Source of the DNA: Gammaproteobacteria bacterium
Lineage (GTDB): Bacteria; Pseudomonadota; Gammaproteobacteria; Pseudomonadales; Halomonadaceae
Direction: 5' to 3'
Length of the DNA: 7,679 nt
Assembly: GCA_023485185.1 (NCBI GenBank)
Contig: JAMCZP010000037.1
Location: 1 to 7,679, forward strand
Part shown: positions 1 to 7,679 of the stretch, one piece after another
Layout of the letters: every line of letters begins with the position of its first letter
Position numbering within the stretch: the stretch's first letter is position 1
Program-made: the position numbers and the translations under genes
The notes under the pieces: model-generated
Told to the model about the DNA's origin: nothing
What the model saw: the letters and a program-made list of their open reading frames with translations, nothing else
Database searches by the model: none

Positions 1-103
1 CAGCCATACCCATGGGGGCGCCAGGATGGCCTGACTTGGCCTTCTGGACGGCATCCATAGAAAGGGCGCGAATGGCATTGGCTAGCTCAAAACGGGATGG
101 CAT
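1..103 (-). CDS. tkt: Transketolase, N-terminal fragment (runs off left edge)
   Basis: Only the first 34 codons are present; the gene continues beyond base 1. The translation begins [19 protein letters not shown] and continues with [15 protein letters not shown], the classic N-terminus of bacterial transketolase. H26 in the SGHPGAPMG motif corresponds to the conserved thiamine-diphosphate-site histidine (His26 of E. coli TktA). Transketolase is a cytoplasmic ThDP enzyme that moves two-carbon ketol units between sugar phosphates in the non-oxidative pentose phosphate pathway. The start is supported by a purine-rich Shine-Dalgarno stretch (AGGCGAGGAG on the minus strand, plus-strand 111-120) lying 7 nt before the ATG. 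The gene is divergent from metK, an arrangement similar to that known in pseudomonads. A perfect TATAAT lies about 95 bp upstream of the start. The identity is clear even from this short piece; the paralogue class cannot be told. Confidence 0.93.
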   Translation of the reverse strand, partial: MPSRFELANAIRALSMDAVQKAKSGHPGAPMGMA

Positions 104-168
104 GGGGGTGCTCCTCGCCTGAAAACAGAAATAATAAAGGCGCTATTGTCGCTGACTTCCCATGTTGC

Positions 169-199
169 GGCAAATGCAGCGGCAAATCTGATGGCAAAT
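169..199. repeat. Three GGCAAAT direct repeats with a 12-bp period
   Basis: GGCAAAT occurs at 169-175, 181-187 and 193-199, so the starts are exactly 12 bp apart. The first two copies are preceded by GC, giving GCGGCAAAT twice. On the minus strand this reads as three ATTTGCC units beginning inside the TATAAT of the putative tkt promoter and running into the early transcribed region. The array could be a tandem operator for tkt and/or metK, or chance. I do not recognise the motif as the box of a known regulator; it is unlike the MetJ met-box (AGACGTCT). Confidence 0.5.
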
Positions 200-203
200 T
201 ATA
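198..203 (-). promoter_or_regulatory. Candidate -10 box of the tkt promoter
   Basis: The minus strand reads TATAAT exactly at 203 to 198, matching the sigma-70 -10 consensus in all six positions. Transcription from it would start near 191 and give a tkt leader of about 88 nt. No good -35 hexamer is present at 16-18 bp spacing, and there is no TG extension before the -10, so either an activator helps or this is not the true promoter. The box overlaps the first of three 12-bp-spaced repeats (169-199). Confidence 0.4.
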
Positions 204-245
204 GGATCACGTTATGGGAAGCATCGCCGTCAGCGTGTAGACTCT

Positions 246-296
246 GCCTCCCGAGGCGGCGCTGCCGCTCTCTAATACGGGCAGGGGCCACCTGCC
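246..296 (+). promoter_or_regulatory. Structured segment of the metK upstream region (short hairpins)
   Basis: Three short inverted repeats lie in tandem 60-110 nt before the metK start. They are GCCT/AGGC with a CCCG loop (246-257), GCGGC/GCCGC with a 3-nt loop (256-268), and GGCAGG/CCTGCC with a 5-nt loop (280-296). The first two share bases 256-257, so they compete slightly. None is followed by a T-run, so they are not intrinsic terminators. If transcription of metK starts upstream of 246, they would form a folded leader. The segment does not match any SAM or SAH riboswitch class I can recall, so a regulatory role is inference only. Confidence 0.3.
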
Positions 297-356
297 ATGA
301 TTTCCTGCTGATGCTGTGGAATACATACAGCCGTCATACAGAGGGTCGAGTGCGCG

Positions 357-1577
357 ATGAGCGAATATTCCCTGTTTACCTCCGAGTCTGTCTCTGAAGG
401 TCATCCCGATAAAATTGCCGATCAGATTTCTGACGCGGTACTAGATGCCATAATTGCCCGTGATAAACAGGCGCGTGTTGCCTGTGAAACCATGGTGAAA
501 ACCGGCGTGGCGATTATTGCCGGTGAAATTACCACCTCGGCATGGGTCGATTTAGAAACCTTAGTACGCGATGTGATTACCGATATCGGTTACACCTCGT
601 CTGACGTTGGTTTTGATGGCGCGACCTGCGGTGTGATCAACCTAATTGGCAAGCAGAGTGTTGACATTGCCCAGGGCGTTGATCGGAGCAAACCGGAAGA
701 CCAGGGCGCTGGCGACCAAGGCTTGATGTTTGGCTACGCAACCAACGAAACCGATTCGTTTATGCCTGCGCCAATCCATTATTCGCACCGTTTGGTCGAG
801 CGCCAAGCCGAGCTGCGCAAAAATGGCCTGCTGCCGTGGCTGCGCCCGGATGCCAAGAGTCAGGTAACTATCCGCTATAACGCCGAAGGCCAGCCCTGTG
901 GTGTTGATGCCATCGTGCTATCTACTCAGCATGACCCTGAAATCAATCAGGATGAACTGCGTAAAATGATCAAGCGCGAGATCATTGAGCAGGTGATTCC
1001 TGCTCAATGGCTAGATGAGAACACCCAGTACCACATCAACCCCACCGGCAAATTCGTGATTGGCGGCCCGGTAGGTGACTGTGGACTGACCGGACGTAAA
1101 ATTATCGTCGACACCTACGGCGGTATGGCACGTCACGGTGGTGGCGCGTTCTCGGGCAAAGATCCTTCGAAAGTTGACCGTAGCGCCGCCTATGCGGGTC
1201 GCTATGTGGCTAAAAACGTCGTGGCATCGGGTCTGGCAGACAAGTGTGAGATTCAGGTCTCCTACGCCATTGGCGTTGCCGAACCGACCTCGGTCTCCAT
1301 TGATACCTTCGGTACGGGCAAAATTGACGATGCTAAAATCGTTGAGCTGGTGCGTCAGCATTTCGATCTGCGCCCTTACGCGATCACCAAAATGCTTGAT
1401 CTGCTGCATCCGATGTACCAACTGACCGCCGCATATGGCCACTTTGGTCGGGCGCCGTTCGAGCATAGCTACACCTGGAGTGACGATAAAGGCCACACGC
1501 ATACTGAAACCTTTACCGCCTTCCCATGGGAAAAGATTGATAAAGCCGATGCGCTGCGTAAGGCTGCCGGTTTGTAA
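357..1577 (+). CDS. metK: S-adenosylmethionine synthetase (methionine adenosyltransferase)
   Basis: This cytoplasmic enzyme makes S-adenosylmethionine from methionine and ATP, releasing phosphate and pyrophosphate. The 406-residue product has all family signatures. These are GHPDK at 15-19, with H16 matching the catalytic His14 of E. coli; [12 protein letters not shown] at 117-128 (ATP/methionine site); [13 protein letters not shown] at 237-249; and the glycine-rich phosphate-binding GGGAFSGKD at 261-269. It is about 22 residues longer than E. coli MetK. Nearly all of the excess is an insertion between GHFGR (361-365) and FPWEK (389-393); a shorter insertion at this place is known in pseudomonad MetK. 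The chosen ATG gives the normal MetK N-terminus, although only a weak GAGGG-type ribosome site (about 341-345) precedes it. The gene is monocistronic: divergent from tkt and closed by a terminator at 1616-1645. Confidence 0.97.
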   Translation: MSEYSLFTSESVSEGHPDKIADQISDAVLDAIIARDKQARVACETMVKTGVAIIAGEITTSAWVDLETLVRDVITDIGYTSSDVGFDGATCGVINLIGKQSVDIAQGVDRSKPEDQGAGDQGLMFGYATNETDSFMPAPIHYSHRLVERQAELRKNGLLPWLRPDAKSQVTIRYNAEGQPCGVDAIVLSTQHDPEINQDELRKMIKREIIEQVIPAQWLDENTQYHINPTGKFVIGGPVGDCGLTGRKIIVDTYGGMARHGGGAFSGKDPSKVDRSAAYAGRYVAKNVVASGLADKCEIQVSYAIGVAEPTSVSIDTFGTGKIDDAKIVELVRQHFDLRPYAITKMLDLLHPMYQLTAAYGHFGRAPFEHSYTWSDDKGHTHTETFTAFPWEKIDKADALRKAAGL

Positions 1578-1615
1578 GACATTCGCTATATCGTTTGTAA
1601 GCAATGGATGAAATT

Positions 1616-1645
1616 GCCCCTTTGGCTTCGGCCGGGGGCTTTTTT
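1616..1645 (+). terminator. Rho-independent terminator of metK
   Basis: GCCCCT pairs with GGGGGC, and GGC pairs with GCC around a stable TTCG tetraloop. A two-base TT bulge lies on the 5' arm. The hairpin is followed directly by a run of six T (1640-1645). It lies 38 nt after the metK stop codon and separates metK from ligB. Confidence 0.9.
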
Positions 1646-1679
1646 GTGGTCAATTTTCATGTCCAATACGCTAGGCTAA

Positions 1680-3426
<1,747 letters not shown>

Positions 3427-3434
3427 CTCAATAA

Positions 3435-4370
3435 CTAGCCAAGCCCGGTGAGGCGCAGCATTAAACCGAGGTATAGCGGAATCAGCAGTGGCGCTAGCAA
3501 GGTGCTGACCAACACGGCCAGGGCGCCTTTTTGCGGCTGAATACCCAACTCCATAGCAACCACGACCACATTCGCAGCCATAGGAACAACGCCCAGCAGT
3601 AAAAGTGCCATGGCAAGCTCCGTAGAAAGAGGCGCCAGCCACTGAAGTGCCAATACGGCAAATAACATGGCTAACGGCCATAGTAGATAGCGTAGCCCTA
3701 AGCAGGCGGCAACAAAACGGGTATCCCAGGCGGATAGCGTTACTTGGCTAAGCGTCATGCCAATAATCATCATGCCCAATAGTGTGTAGGTGGCGGGGAA
3801 CACTGCCAAGGAATTCATCATTGAAGCAGGTACGGTTACCTCAAGGGCGCTAAGCAGCAGTGCTAGCAAGAATGCATAGATAAGCGGTAAGCGAGAAATT
3901 TTGATCAGGCTCTCGCGCACCGAAAAACGCCCGCGAGCGCTGAGATAAAACCCAACGGTGAATTCGTAAATATTAATCCCCAGCATACAGAACAGGTAAA
4001 GGGTAACGCCCTCAGCAGGTAGCAGAATCAACGCAATCGGTAAGCCAAAATAGCCGGTATTGCCCGTCCCTGAAGAGAACGCCAGCAAGGCCGCCTCCTG
4101 TTCGCCAAAACGGTGGCGAGCAAGGCGTTGTACGGCCAGGGCCATCAGGCTTGCCAGAATGAATAGCGCTAATGTTAACAACAGATAGTCAGGAGTGGGG
4201 CCGCCGTTCATCAGCGCGCGAAAAATGGTAAAGGGGGCAATCAGGTAAACCAGTAACGTAGCGATGGGTCGAGGATCTAATTTAAGCCGCTGCGCAGCCA
4301 GCCAGCCTAGCCCTACGTAGCTCAATAACATCAGTAATGGCCCAACCAGCGCTCCAGGTGCAAGATCCAT
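3435..4370 (-). CDS. AEC family permease (auxin efflux carrier-like)
   Basis: This 311-residue protein is almost wholly hydrophobic, with about ten predicted membrane segments, and belongs to the inner membrane. It resembles the bacterial AEC (Membrane_trans, PF03547) family. The first half carries SGTGNTGYFGLPIAL (100-114), where the family's conserved Asn and Gly-Leu-Pro stand. The second half carries PMAANVVVVAMEL (263-275) at the equivalent place in the inverted repeat. Bacterial members are secondary transporters, some known to move malate or malonate, but the substrate cannot be read here. The start is supported by GGGAGGG immediately upstream (4374-4380 region). It is divergent from metF, with 143 bp between them, and convergent with ligB. 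'Auxin' is a legacy family name and says nothing about its role. Confidence 0.85.
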   Translation of the reverse strand: MDLAPGALVGPLLMLLSYVGLGWLAAQRLKLDPRPIATLLVYLIAPFTIFRALMNGGPTPDYLLLTLALFILASLMALAVQRLARHRFGEQEAALLAFSSGTGNTGYFGLPIALILLPAEGVTLYLFCMLGINIYEFTVGFYLSARGRFSVRESLIKISRLPLIYAFLLALLLSALEVTVPASMMNSLAVFPATYTLLGMMIIGMTLSQVTLSAWDTRFVAACLGLRYLLWPLAMLFAVLALQWLAPLSTELAMALLLLGVVPMAANVVVVAMELGIQPQKGALAVLVSTLLAPLLIPLYLGLMLRLTGLG

Positions 4371-4479
4371 TTACCCTCCCGTCATATGTTTGATGATTCG
4401 CTAACATGAGCCGAATTAAAGGCCTAGCGTGGAAACTTTCATTAGCCCCCGCGCCGTGGAACAGCGAGAATACCTCAAA

Positions 4480-4498
4480 ATATCATCACTATTGATCA
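4480..4498 (+). promoter_or_regulatory. Candidate metF -10 region overlapped by an imperfect inverted repeat
   Basis: TATCAT at 4481-4486 matches the -10 consensus at five of six positions. TGGAAC at 4457-4462 is a poor -35 (three of six) at 18-bp spacing. Transcription would begin near 4493, leaving only about a 20-nt leader. The same bases form ATATCAT-5 nt-TTGATCA, with ATCA/TGAT as the perfect core, a typical repressor-site geometry. It resembles, with a spacing difference, the ATATCA...TTGATAT type of site I recall for the SAH-responsive ArsR-family regulator SahR. That link is tentative. Confidence 0.3.
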
Positions 4499-4513
4499 CT
4501 TTAAGGAAACCCC

Positions 4514-5356
4514 ATGAGCAGCCACGAGCATCCGTTAGGTATCAGCTTTGAATTTTTCCCGCCCAATACCGATGCTGGGCGTGACAAGCTGATCCACGTT
4601 CGCGATGAACTGGCCGCCCGGAACCCACGCTTTTTCTCGGTGACTTATGGTGCTGGCGGTTCTACCCAAGCGCGTACCCGTGAAGTGGTGCGTGCGGTCA
4701 GCGAAAGCGGTATCACGACCGCTCCTCACCTCTCCTGCATTGGCAGTGAGAAAGCGCAGCTACGTGACCTGCTGGCGCAGTATCGTGAGGAGGGTGTAGA
4801 CAGCCTAGTGGCGCTGCGTGGTGATATGCCGTCAGGGATGGGAAGTATTGGTGAGCTACGTTATGCCAACGAGCTGGTCGAGTTTATCCGCGCTGAAACC
4901 GGCGACCATTTCGACATAGCCGTCGCTGCGTATCCAGAATCTCATCCACAGGCAGCCAACCTTGATAAGGATGTGGAAAACTTCGCGCGCAAAATGCAGG
5001 CGGGGGCCAATATGGCGATTACCCAGTACTTCTTCACCGCCGATGCTTATTTCAACTTCGTCGATAAAGCCCGCGCGCTTGGCGTTGAGCAGCCGATTAT
5101 TCCCGGCATCATGCCGATAACCAACTACACCAAGCTCGCGCGATTCTCTGACGCCTGCGGCGCTGAGATTCCGCGCTGGATTCGTAAGCAGTTAGAGTCC
5201 TATGGCGACGACAGCGAAGCGATTACTGGCTTTGGTACAGAGGTGGTAAGCCGTCTTTGTCAGCGGTTGTTGGATGGCGGTGCGCCAGGCCTGCATTTCT
5301 ACACGCTTAACCAAGCCGCACCGGTACTGAAGATTGTTGATAATTTAAGTAGCTAA
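4514..5356 (+). CDS. metF: 5,10-methylenetetrahydrofolate reductase
   Basis: MetF is a cytoplasmic FAD enzyme that reduces 5,10-methylene-THF to 5-methyl-THF, the methyl donor for homocysteine methylation to methionine. The 280-residue product starts with the family's SFEFFPP (11-17), in which E13 corresponds to the catalytic Glu28 of E. coli MetF. SVTYGAGGS lies at 42-50. LRGDMP is at 101-106, with D104 matching the flavin-tuning Asp120. AAYPESHP is at 138-145, AITQYFF at 168-174 (Q171 matching Gln183), and GLHFYTLN at 259-266. It is slightly shorter than E. coli MetF (296), almost all at the N-terminus. AAGGAA at 4503-4508 is a good ribosome site for this ATG. It is monocistronic: divergent from the AEC gene and closed by a strong terminator. 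No ahcY or metH is beside it. Confidence 0.97.
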   Translation: MSSHEHPLGISFEFFPPNTDAGRDKLIHVRDELAARNPRFFSVTYGAGGSTQARTREVVRAVSESGITTAPHLSCIGSEKAQLRDLLAQYREEGVDSLVALRGDMPSGMGSIGELRYANELVEFIRAETGDHFDIAVAAYPESHPQAANLDKDVENFARKMQAGANMAITQYFFTADAYFNFVDKARALGVEQPIIPGIMPITNYTKLARFSDACGAEIPRWIRKQLESYGDDSEAITGFGTEVVSRLCQRLLDGGAPGLHFYTLNQAAPVLKIVDNLSS

Positions 5357-5437
5357 AATAGATAGTTAGTGTGTTGTAAATACCGCCTTATGAGGTGATA
5401 TAACGCCATATTTGAGCATCCCCTTATATTCGAGATG

Positions 5438-5477
5438 AAAAAACCGGCCTGCGGTCTACCCGCCAGGCCGGTTTTTT
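5438..5477. terminator. Long intrinsic terminator after metF, symmetric on both strands
   Basis: AAAAAACCGGCCTG pairs with CAGGCCGGTTTTTT over 14 perfect base pairs, with an inner CGG/CCG and a small loop. Six T follow on the plus strand and six on the minus strand, so it could stop transcription in both directions. It lies 81 nt after the metF stop and insulates metF from the downstream permease gene. Confidence 0.92.
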
Positions 5478-5590
5478 ATGAATGAAGAGAAGGGCCATTG
5501 GTTAATTCACCTTGGGTTCAAGTTTGCCCCGTATCATTTTAATCGTCATTAATGTTGTAGCGCAGGCCAGGAGCGCACGTAGATGAAGGC

Positions 5591-5599
5591 GGAAAGGAG
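5591..5599 (+). promoter_or_regulatory. Strong Shine-Dalgarno for the SLC13-like permease
   Basis: GGAAAGGAG ends 9 nt before the ATG at 5609 and fixes the start of this permease. The region between the preceding terminator and this site (5478-5590) is AT-richer than its surroundings and probably holds the promoter. I cannot pick a convincing -35/-10 pair in it. Confidence 0.65.
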
Positions 5600-5608
5600 T
5601 TTTACACC

Positions 5609-6829
5609 ATGTGGCTGATTACCACCATGTTCGCTATGACGTATTTGGGCATGGCTGCCGGTAGGTTACCCGGTCTTCAGGTTGATCGAGCTTGGATCGC
5701 ATTGGCTGCCGCCTGTGTGCTGTTGGTATTTGGCGTGGTGCAACTGGATGACATCTCTAGCCACATTGATGTGGGCGCGCTGACCCTACTTTTCGCCCTA
5801 ATGCTGGTGTCTGCTCAGTTTGGCTTCTCTGGCGTTTATGACCGGCTTTCTGGGTTTATTACCGGGCAGGCAGAGCGCCCTGGCGTGCTGTTGTTGGGGG
5901 TGGTACTGCTGGGCGGCGTGTTATCTGCGCTGTTGGTCAATGATATCGTCGCCTTTGCACTGACGCCACTGCTGTGCCAGACCCTGCTAGCGCATGGTTT
6001 GGATCCGCGTCCCTTCCTGCTGGCGCTGGCGATGTCCTGTAACGCAGGCTCCGCCGCCAGCCTAATTGGCAATCCACAGAATATTTTGATTGGGCAAGCC
6101 GGCGGCTTGGACTTTTGGGGTTACAGTCTACAAGCGCTAGTACCCGCATTAGCGGCCTTAACCATCACCTACTTGGTGATCTGGTTTTCATGGCGACAAC
6201 GCTGGGTGATCAGTGCTATGCCACCAATGTCAGCGAAGTTAGCGACGTCAGCAATGGCAGAAAGTATGCGCTACAAACCCTTATTAGCGGCCATTGCCTT
6301 GCTGGTGCTTTTTTCAACGGGTATTCCAAGGGAGTGGTCCGCCCTGGCAGTTGCCCTTGTATTGATGATGTCCCGCGAGGTTGCCAGCCGCCGCTATGTT
6401 GAAACCGTAGACTGGAATCTCCTCCTGCTGTTTATCGGTTTATTTATTGTCACCGGCAGTGTCGCTTCCTTGCCCGAGGCGGGCGCTCTGGTAAACCGCC
6501 TACTGGGCGAGGGTGGATTGCCCACCAGTGTGTGGAGCATCGCGGGTTTATCGCTGCTGGCGAGCAATGTGATCGGTAACGTGCCCTTTGTGGTGCTGCT
6601 GTTAGGGCTGTTCCCCGAACTGCCTGAGTCCACGCTGGTAAGACTGGCAGTGATGTCGACCCTGGCCGGTAATCTGCTACTGATTGGCAGCGTAGTGAAT
6701 TTAATTGTCGCGGAAGGTGCCAAGCGTCAGGGAGTGCATCTTGGCTTTTTTGAGTTTGCCCGCGTTGGCATACCGATAACGGTGCTGTCTGTCGTGGTGG
6801 CTGGCCTCTGGCTCGCTTGGCTCTATTAA
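5609..6829 (+). CDS. SLC13/ArsB-like ion transporter superfamily permease
   Basis: This 406-residue inner-membrane protein has roughly ten to twelve hydrophobic segments and the internal duplication typical of the ion transporter (IT) superfamily, which includes SLC13/DASS, CitMHS, ArsB and E. coli YbiR. In the first half, VNDIVAFALTPLL (110-122) forms the hairpin-loop motif, followed by GSAASLIGNPQN (147-158). The equivalents in the second half are SNVIGNVPFVVLL (319-331) and TLAGNLLLIGSVVN (351-364). The paired Asn-containing loops line the ion/substrate site in known members. Family members carry dicarboxylates, citrate, sulfate or arsenite with cation coupling; the sequence does not decide which. 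It lies alone between two terminators, with its own ribosome site, so it is probably not co-regulated with metF. No ars genes are adjacent, which argues against arsenite export. Confidence 0.87.
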   Translation: MWLITTMFAMTYLGMAAGRLPGLQVDRAWIALAAACVLLVFGVVQLDDISSHIDVGALTLLFALMLVSAQFGFSGVYDRLSGFITGQAERPGVLLLGVVLLGGVLSALLVNDIVAFALTPLLCQTLLAHGLDPRPFLLALAMSCNAGSAASLIGNPQNILIGQAGGLDFWGYSLQALVPALAALTITYLVIWFSWRQRWVISAMPPMSAKLATSAMAESMRYKPLLAAIALLVLFSTGIPREWSALAVALVLMMSREVASRRYVETVDWNLLLLFIGLFIVTGSVASLPEAGALVNRLLGEGGLPTSVWSIAGLSLLASNVIGNVPFVVLLLGLFPELPESTLVRLAVMSTLAGNLLLIGSVVNLIVAEGAKRQGVHLGFFEFARVGIPITVLSVVVAGLWLAWLY

Positions 6830-6888
6830 CGGTGAGAGGGCGCAGCCGAAAATAGGCGTGTTTAGGCTTTGCTAGTCGTCTTAACTAG

Positions 6889-6920
6889 AAAGGCCGGAAC
6901 GCTAGCGTTCCGGCCTTTTT
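6889..6920. terminator. Perfect-palindrome terminator shared by convergent genes
   Basis: Bases 6889-6918 form a perfect 30-bp palindrome (AAAGGCCGGAACGCT and its reverse complement), followed by T to 6920. It ends the plus-strand permease gene 60 nt after its stop. It also lies 64 nt beyond the stop of the minus-strand TRAP gene. On the minus strand the T-run is only three bases, so it should be weaker in that direction. Confidence 0.9.
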
Positions 6921-6983
6921 GTTTGATTGGATTAACCAATCATTCTGCAAACAGCATCAGTGTAATCGCCTTAAACTGTACGC

Positions 6984-7679
6984 TTAAGCCGTGCTGGGCA
7001 GCTTAGTGCCGCTGCCGTGCTGCTTACGCTGCATAAGAAATATCACGACACCGATCGCAAGACCCGCAATATCGGTATAGATACCGCCATAAATCATAAA
7101 CATGGCGCCCACCAGCATAATAACGCGTTGCCATGCTTTCACTGGCCCAAAGAACCATGCCTGGACGACGCCAGCCAGCAGAATGATCCCCAGAGAAGCC
7201 GTTATTGCGACGCGGGCGATTTGCATTGCGCTGCCTTCCATCAGCATGGCGGGGCTGTAGAAGAACATGAATGGCACGATAAAGGCGGCCAAGCCGATCT
7301 TGAACGAGGCAACCGAGGTGCCCATCGCGTTGTCCCCGGAAATGCCTGCGGCTGCATAAGAGGCCAGCGCCACTGGCGGCGTGATAGCCGACATGACCGC
7401 GAAGTAGAATACGAAGAAGTGGGCAACAAGCGGTTCAATGCCAATATTGATTAAGCCAGGGGCGACCACCGATGCCGCGACCGCATATGCTGCCGTCGTT
7501 GGCATACCCATGCCGAGCATAATCGAGATACACATGGCGAAGAACAGCGCCAGCAGTTGGCTGAAACCCGCCATGCCCAGCAGTAGCGATGAGAAACGCG
7601 CGCCAACGCCGGTCAGTGAGATAACCCCAACGATCAAGCCTGCGCAGGCACACACCGCGATAATCTGAATCGACATGGT
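6984..7679 (-). CDS. TRAP transporter fused permease, C-terminal part (runs off right edge)
   Basis: The reading frame is open to the right edge (the last full codon is Thr), so these 231 residues are the C-terminal portion of a larger protein; the Met at 7676 is internal rather than a true start. Within the fragment, GMGMPTTAAY (56-65 of the visible part) and FYFAVMSAITPPVA (91-104) are characteristic of the DctM-like large subunit in the fused 4TM/12TM TRAP permeases. FIVPFMFFYSPAMLM and several hydrophobic segments follow, ending in a short basic, polar tail. TRAP permeases use an ion gradient and a periplasmic binding protein to import organic acids, amino acids or compatible solutes. The binding protein gene is probably upstream, outside the window, so the substrate is unknown. 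Confidence 0.92.
   Translation of the reverse strand, partial: TMSIQIIAVCACAGLIVGVISLTGVGARFSSLLLGMAGFSQLLALFFAMCISIMLGMGMPTTAAYAVAASVVAPGLINIGIEPLVAHFFVFYFAVMSAITPPVALASYAAAGISGDNAMGTSVASFKIGLAAFIVPFMFFYSPAMLMEGSAMQIARVAITASLGIILLAGVVQAWFFGPVKAWQRVIMLVGAMFMIYGGIYTDIAGLAIGVVIFLMQRKQHGSGTKLPSTA

Noticed and set aside
104..356. SAM or SAH riboswitch before metK
   Set aside because: No match to the conserved cores of these classes that I can recall; only short simple hairpins are present.
146..397. 83-codon plus-strand open frame upstream of and overlapping metK
   Set aside because: It has no family resemblance and no ribosome site, its Ala-Asn pattern only reflects the GGCAAAT repeats, and it overlaps the real metK start.
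1011..1604. 197-codon minus-strand open frame antisense to metK
   Set aside because: It is long but wholly inside the well-supported metK gene and its terminator-side flank, and has no recognisable domain. It is a codon-bias shadow.
1644..1672. TTGTGG-17-TACGCT as the ligB promoter
   Set aside because: Each hexamer matches only about three of six bases and the -35 overlaps the metK terminator T-run. It is not distinguishable from chance.
4432..4440. GAAA-C-TTTC as a MetR box before metF
   Set aside because: It is too short and does not fit the TGAA-N5-TTCA spacing.
5395..5416. ATAT-N6-ATAT element after metF as a regulator site
   Set aside because: ATAT is self-complementary and common by chance in AT-rich spacer. 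It lies between the metF stop and its terminator, where an operator makes little sense.
6115..6402. 95-codon plus-strand frame inside the SLC13-like permease gene, and antisense frames at 5836-6149 and 6394-6723
   Set aside because: All are shadows of the permease, which has clear duplicated motifs.
7017..7454. 145-codon plus-strand frame antisense to the TRAP permease
   Set aside because: Its His/Arg/Asp-rich product is the typical antisense shadow of a hydrophobic protein.

Overview
The window looks like ordinary chromosomal core sequence from a gammaproteobacterium, most likely a Halomonas/Vreelandella-type organism. This is inferred from the transketolase, MetK and LigB protein sequences, a GC content that appears by eye to be in the mid-50s percent, and the salt-niche flavour of the transporters (a TRAP permease and an SLC13-type carrier). 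No species-level claim is possible without a search. There is no mobile element, CRISPR array, tRNA or rRNA in the window.

Layout. The left edge holds the first 34 codons of transketolase (tkt) on the minus strand. A 253-bp divergent intergenic region follows. It carries a perfect TATAAT -10 box for tkt, three GGCAAAT repeats spaced exactly 12 bp apart beside that box, and several short hairpins in the putative metK leader. metK (S-adenosylmethionine synthetase) is complete and ends in a strong intrinsic terminator. ligB (a LigB-type NAD+-dependent DNA ligase with an N-terminal signal-like segment) follows as its own unit. It converges on a minus-strand AEC-family permease. That permease is divergent from metF (methylenetetrahydrofolate reductase), whose probable -10 overlaps an imperfect inverted repeat. 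A long, perfectly paired terminator separates metF from an SLC13/ArsB-like 'ion transporter superfamily' permease. That gene ends at a 30-bp perfect palindrome terminator, which it shares with a convergent minus-strand gene. The convergent gene is the C-terminal 231 residues of a fused TRAP transporter permease, which runs off the right edge.

How the genes work together. metK and metF both belong to the methionine/one-carbon cycle: MetF makes the 5-methyl-tetrahydrofolate used to methylate homocysteine, and MetK converts methionine to SAM. They are not in one operon, being separated by ligB and the AEC permease with terminators and promoters between. Their vicinity is better described as a loose metabolic neighbourhood. 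Transketolase, next to metK, is a pentose-phosphate enzyme. The three membrane transporters have no substrate that can be read from sequence.

I found no convincing new system. The most worthwhile signals are the 12-bp-period repeats at the tkt promoter, the inverted repeat on the metF -10 region, the structured metK leader, and the apparently exportable yet catalytically intact LigB.
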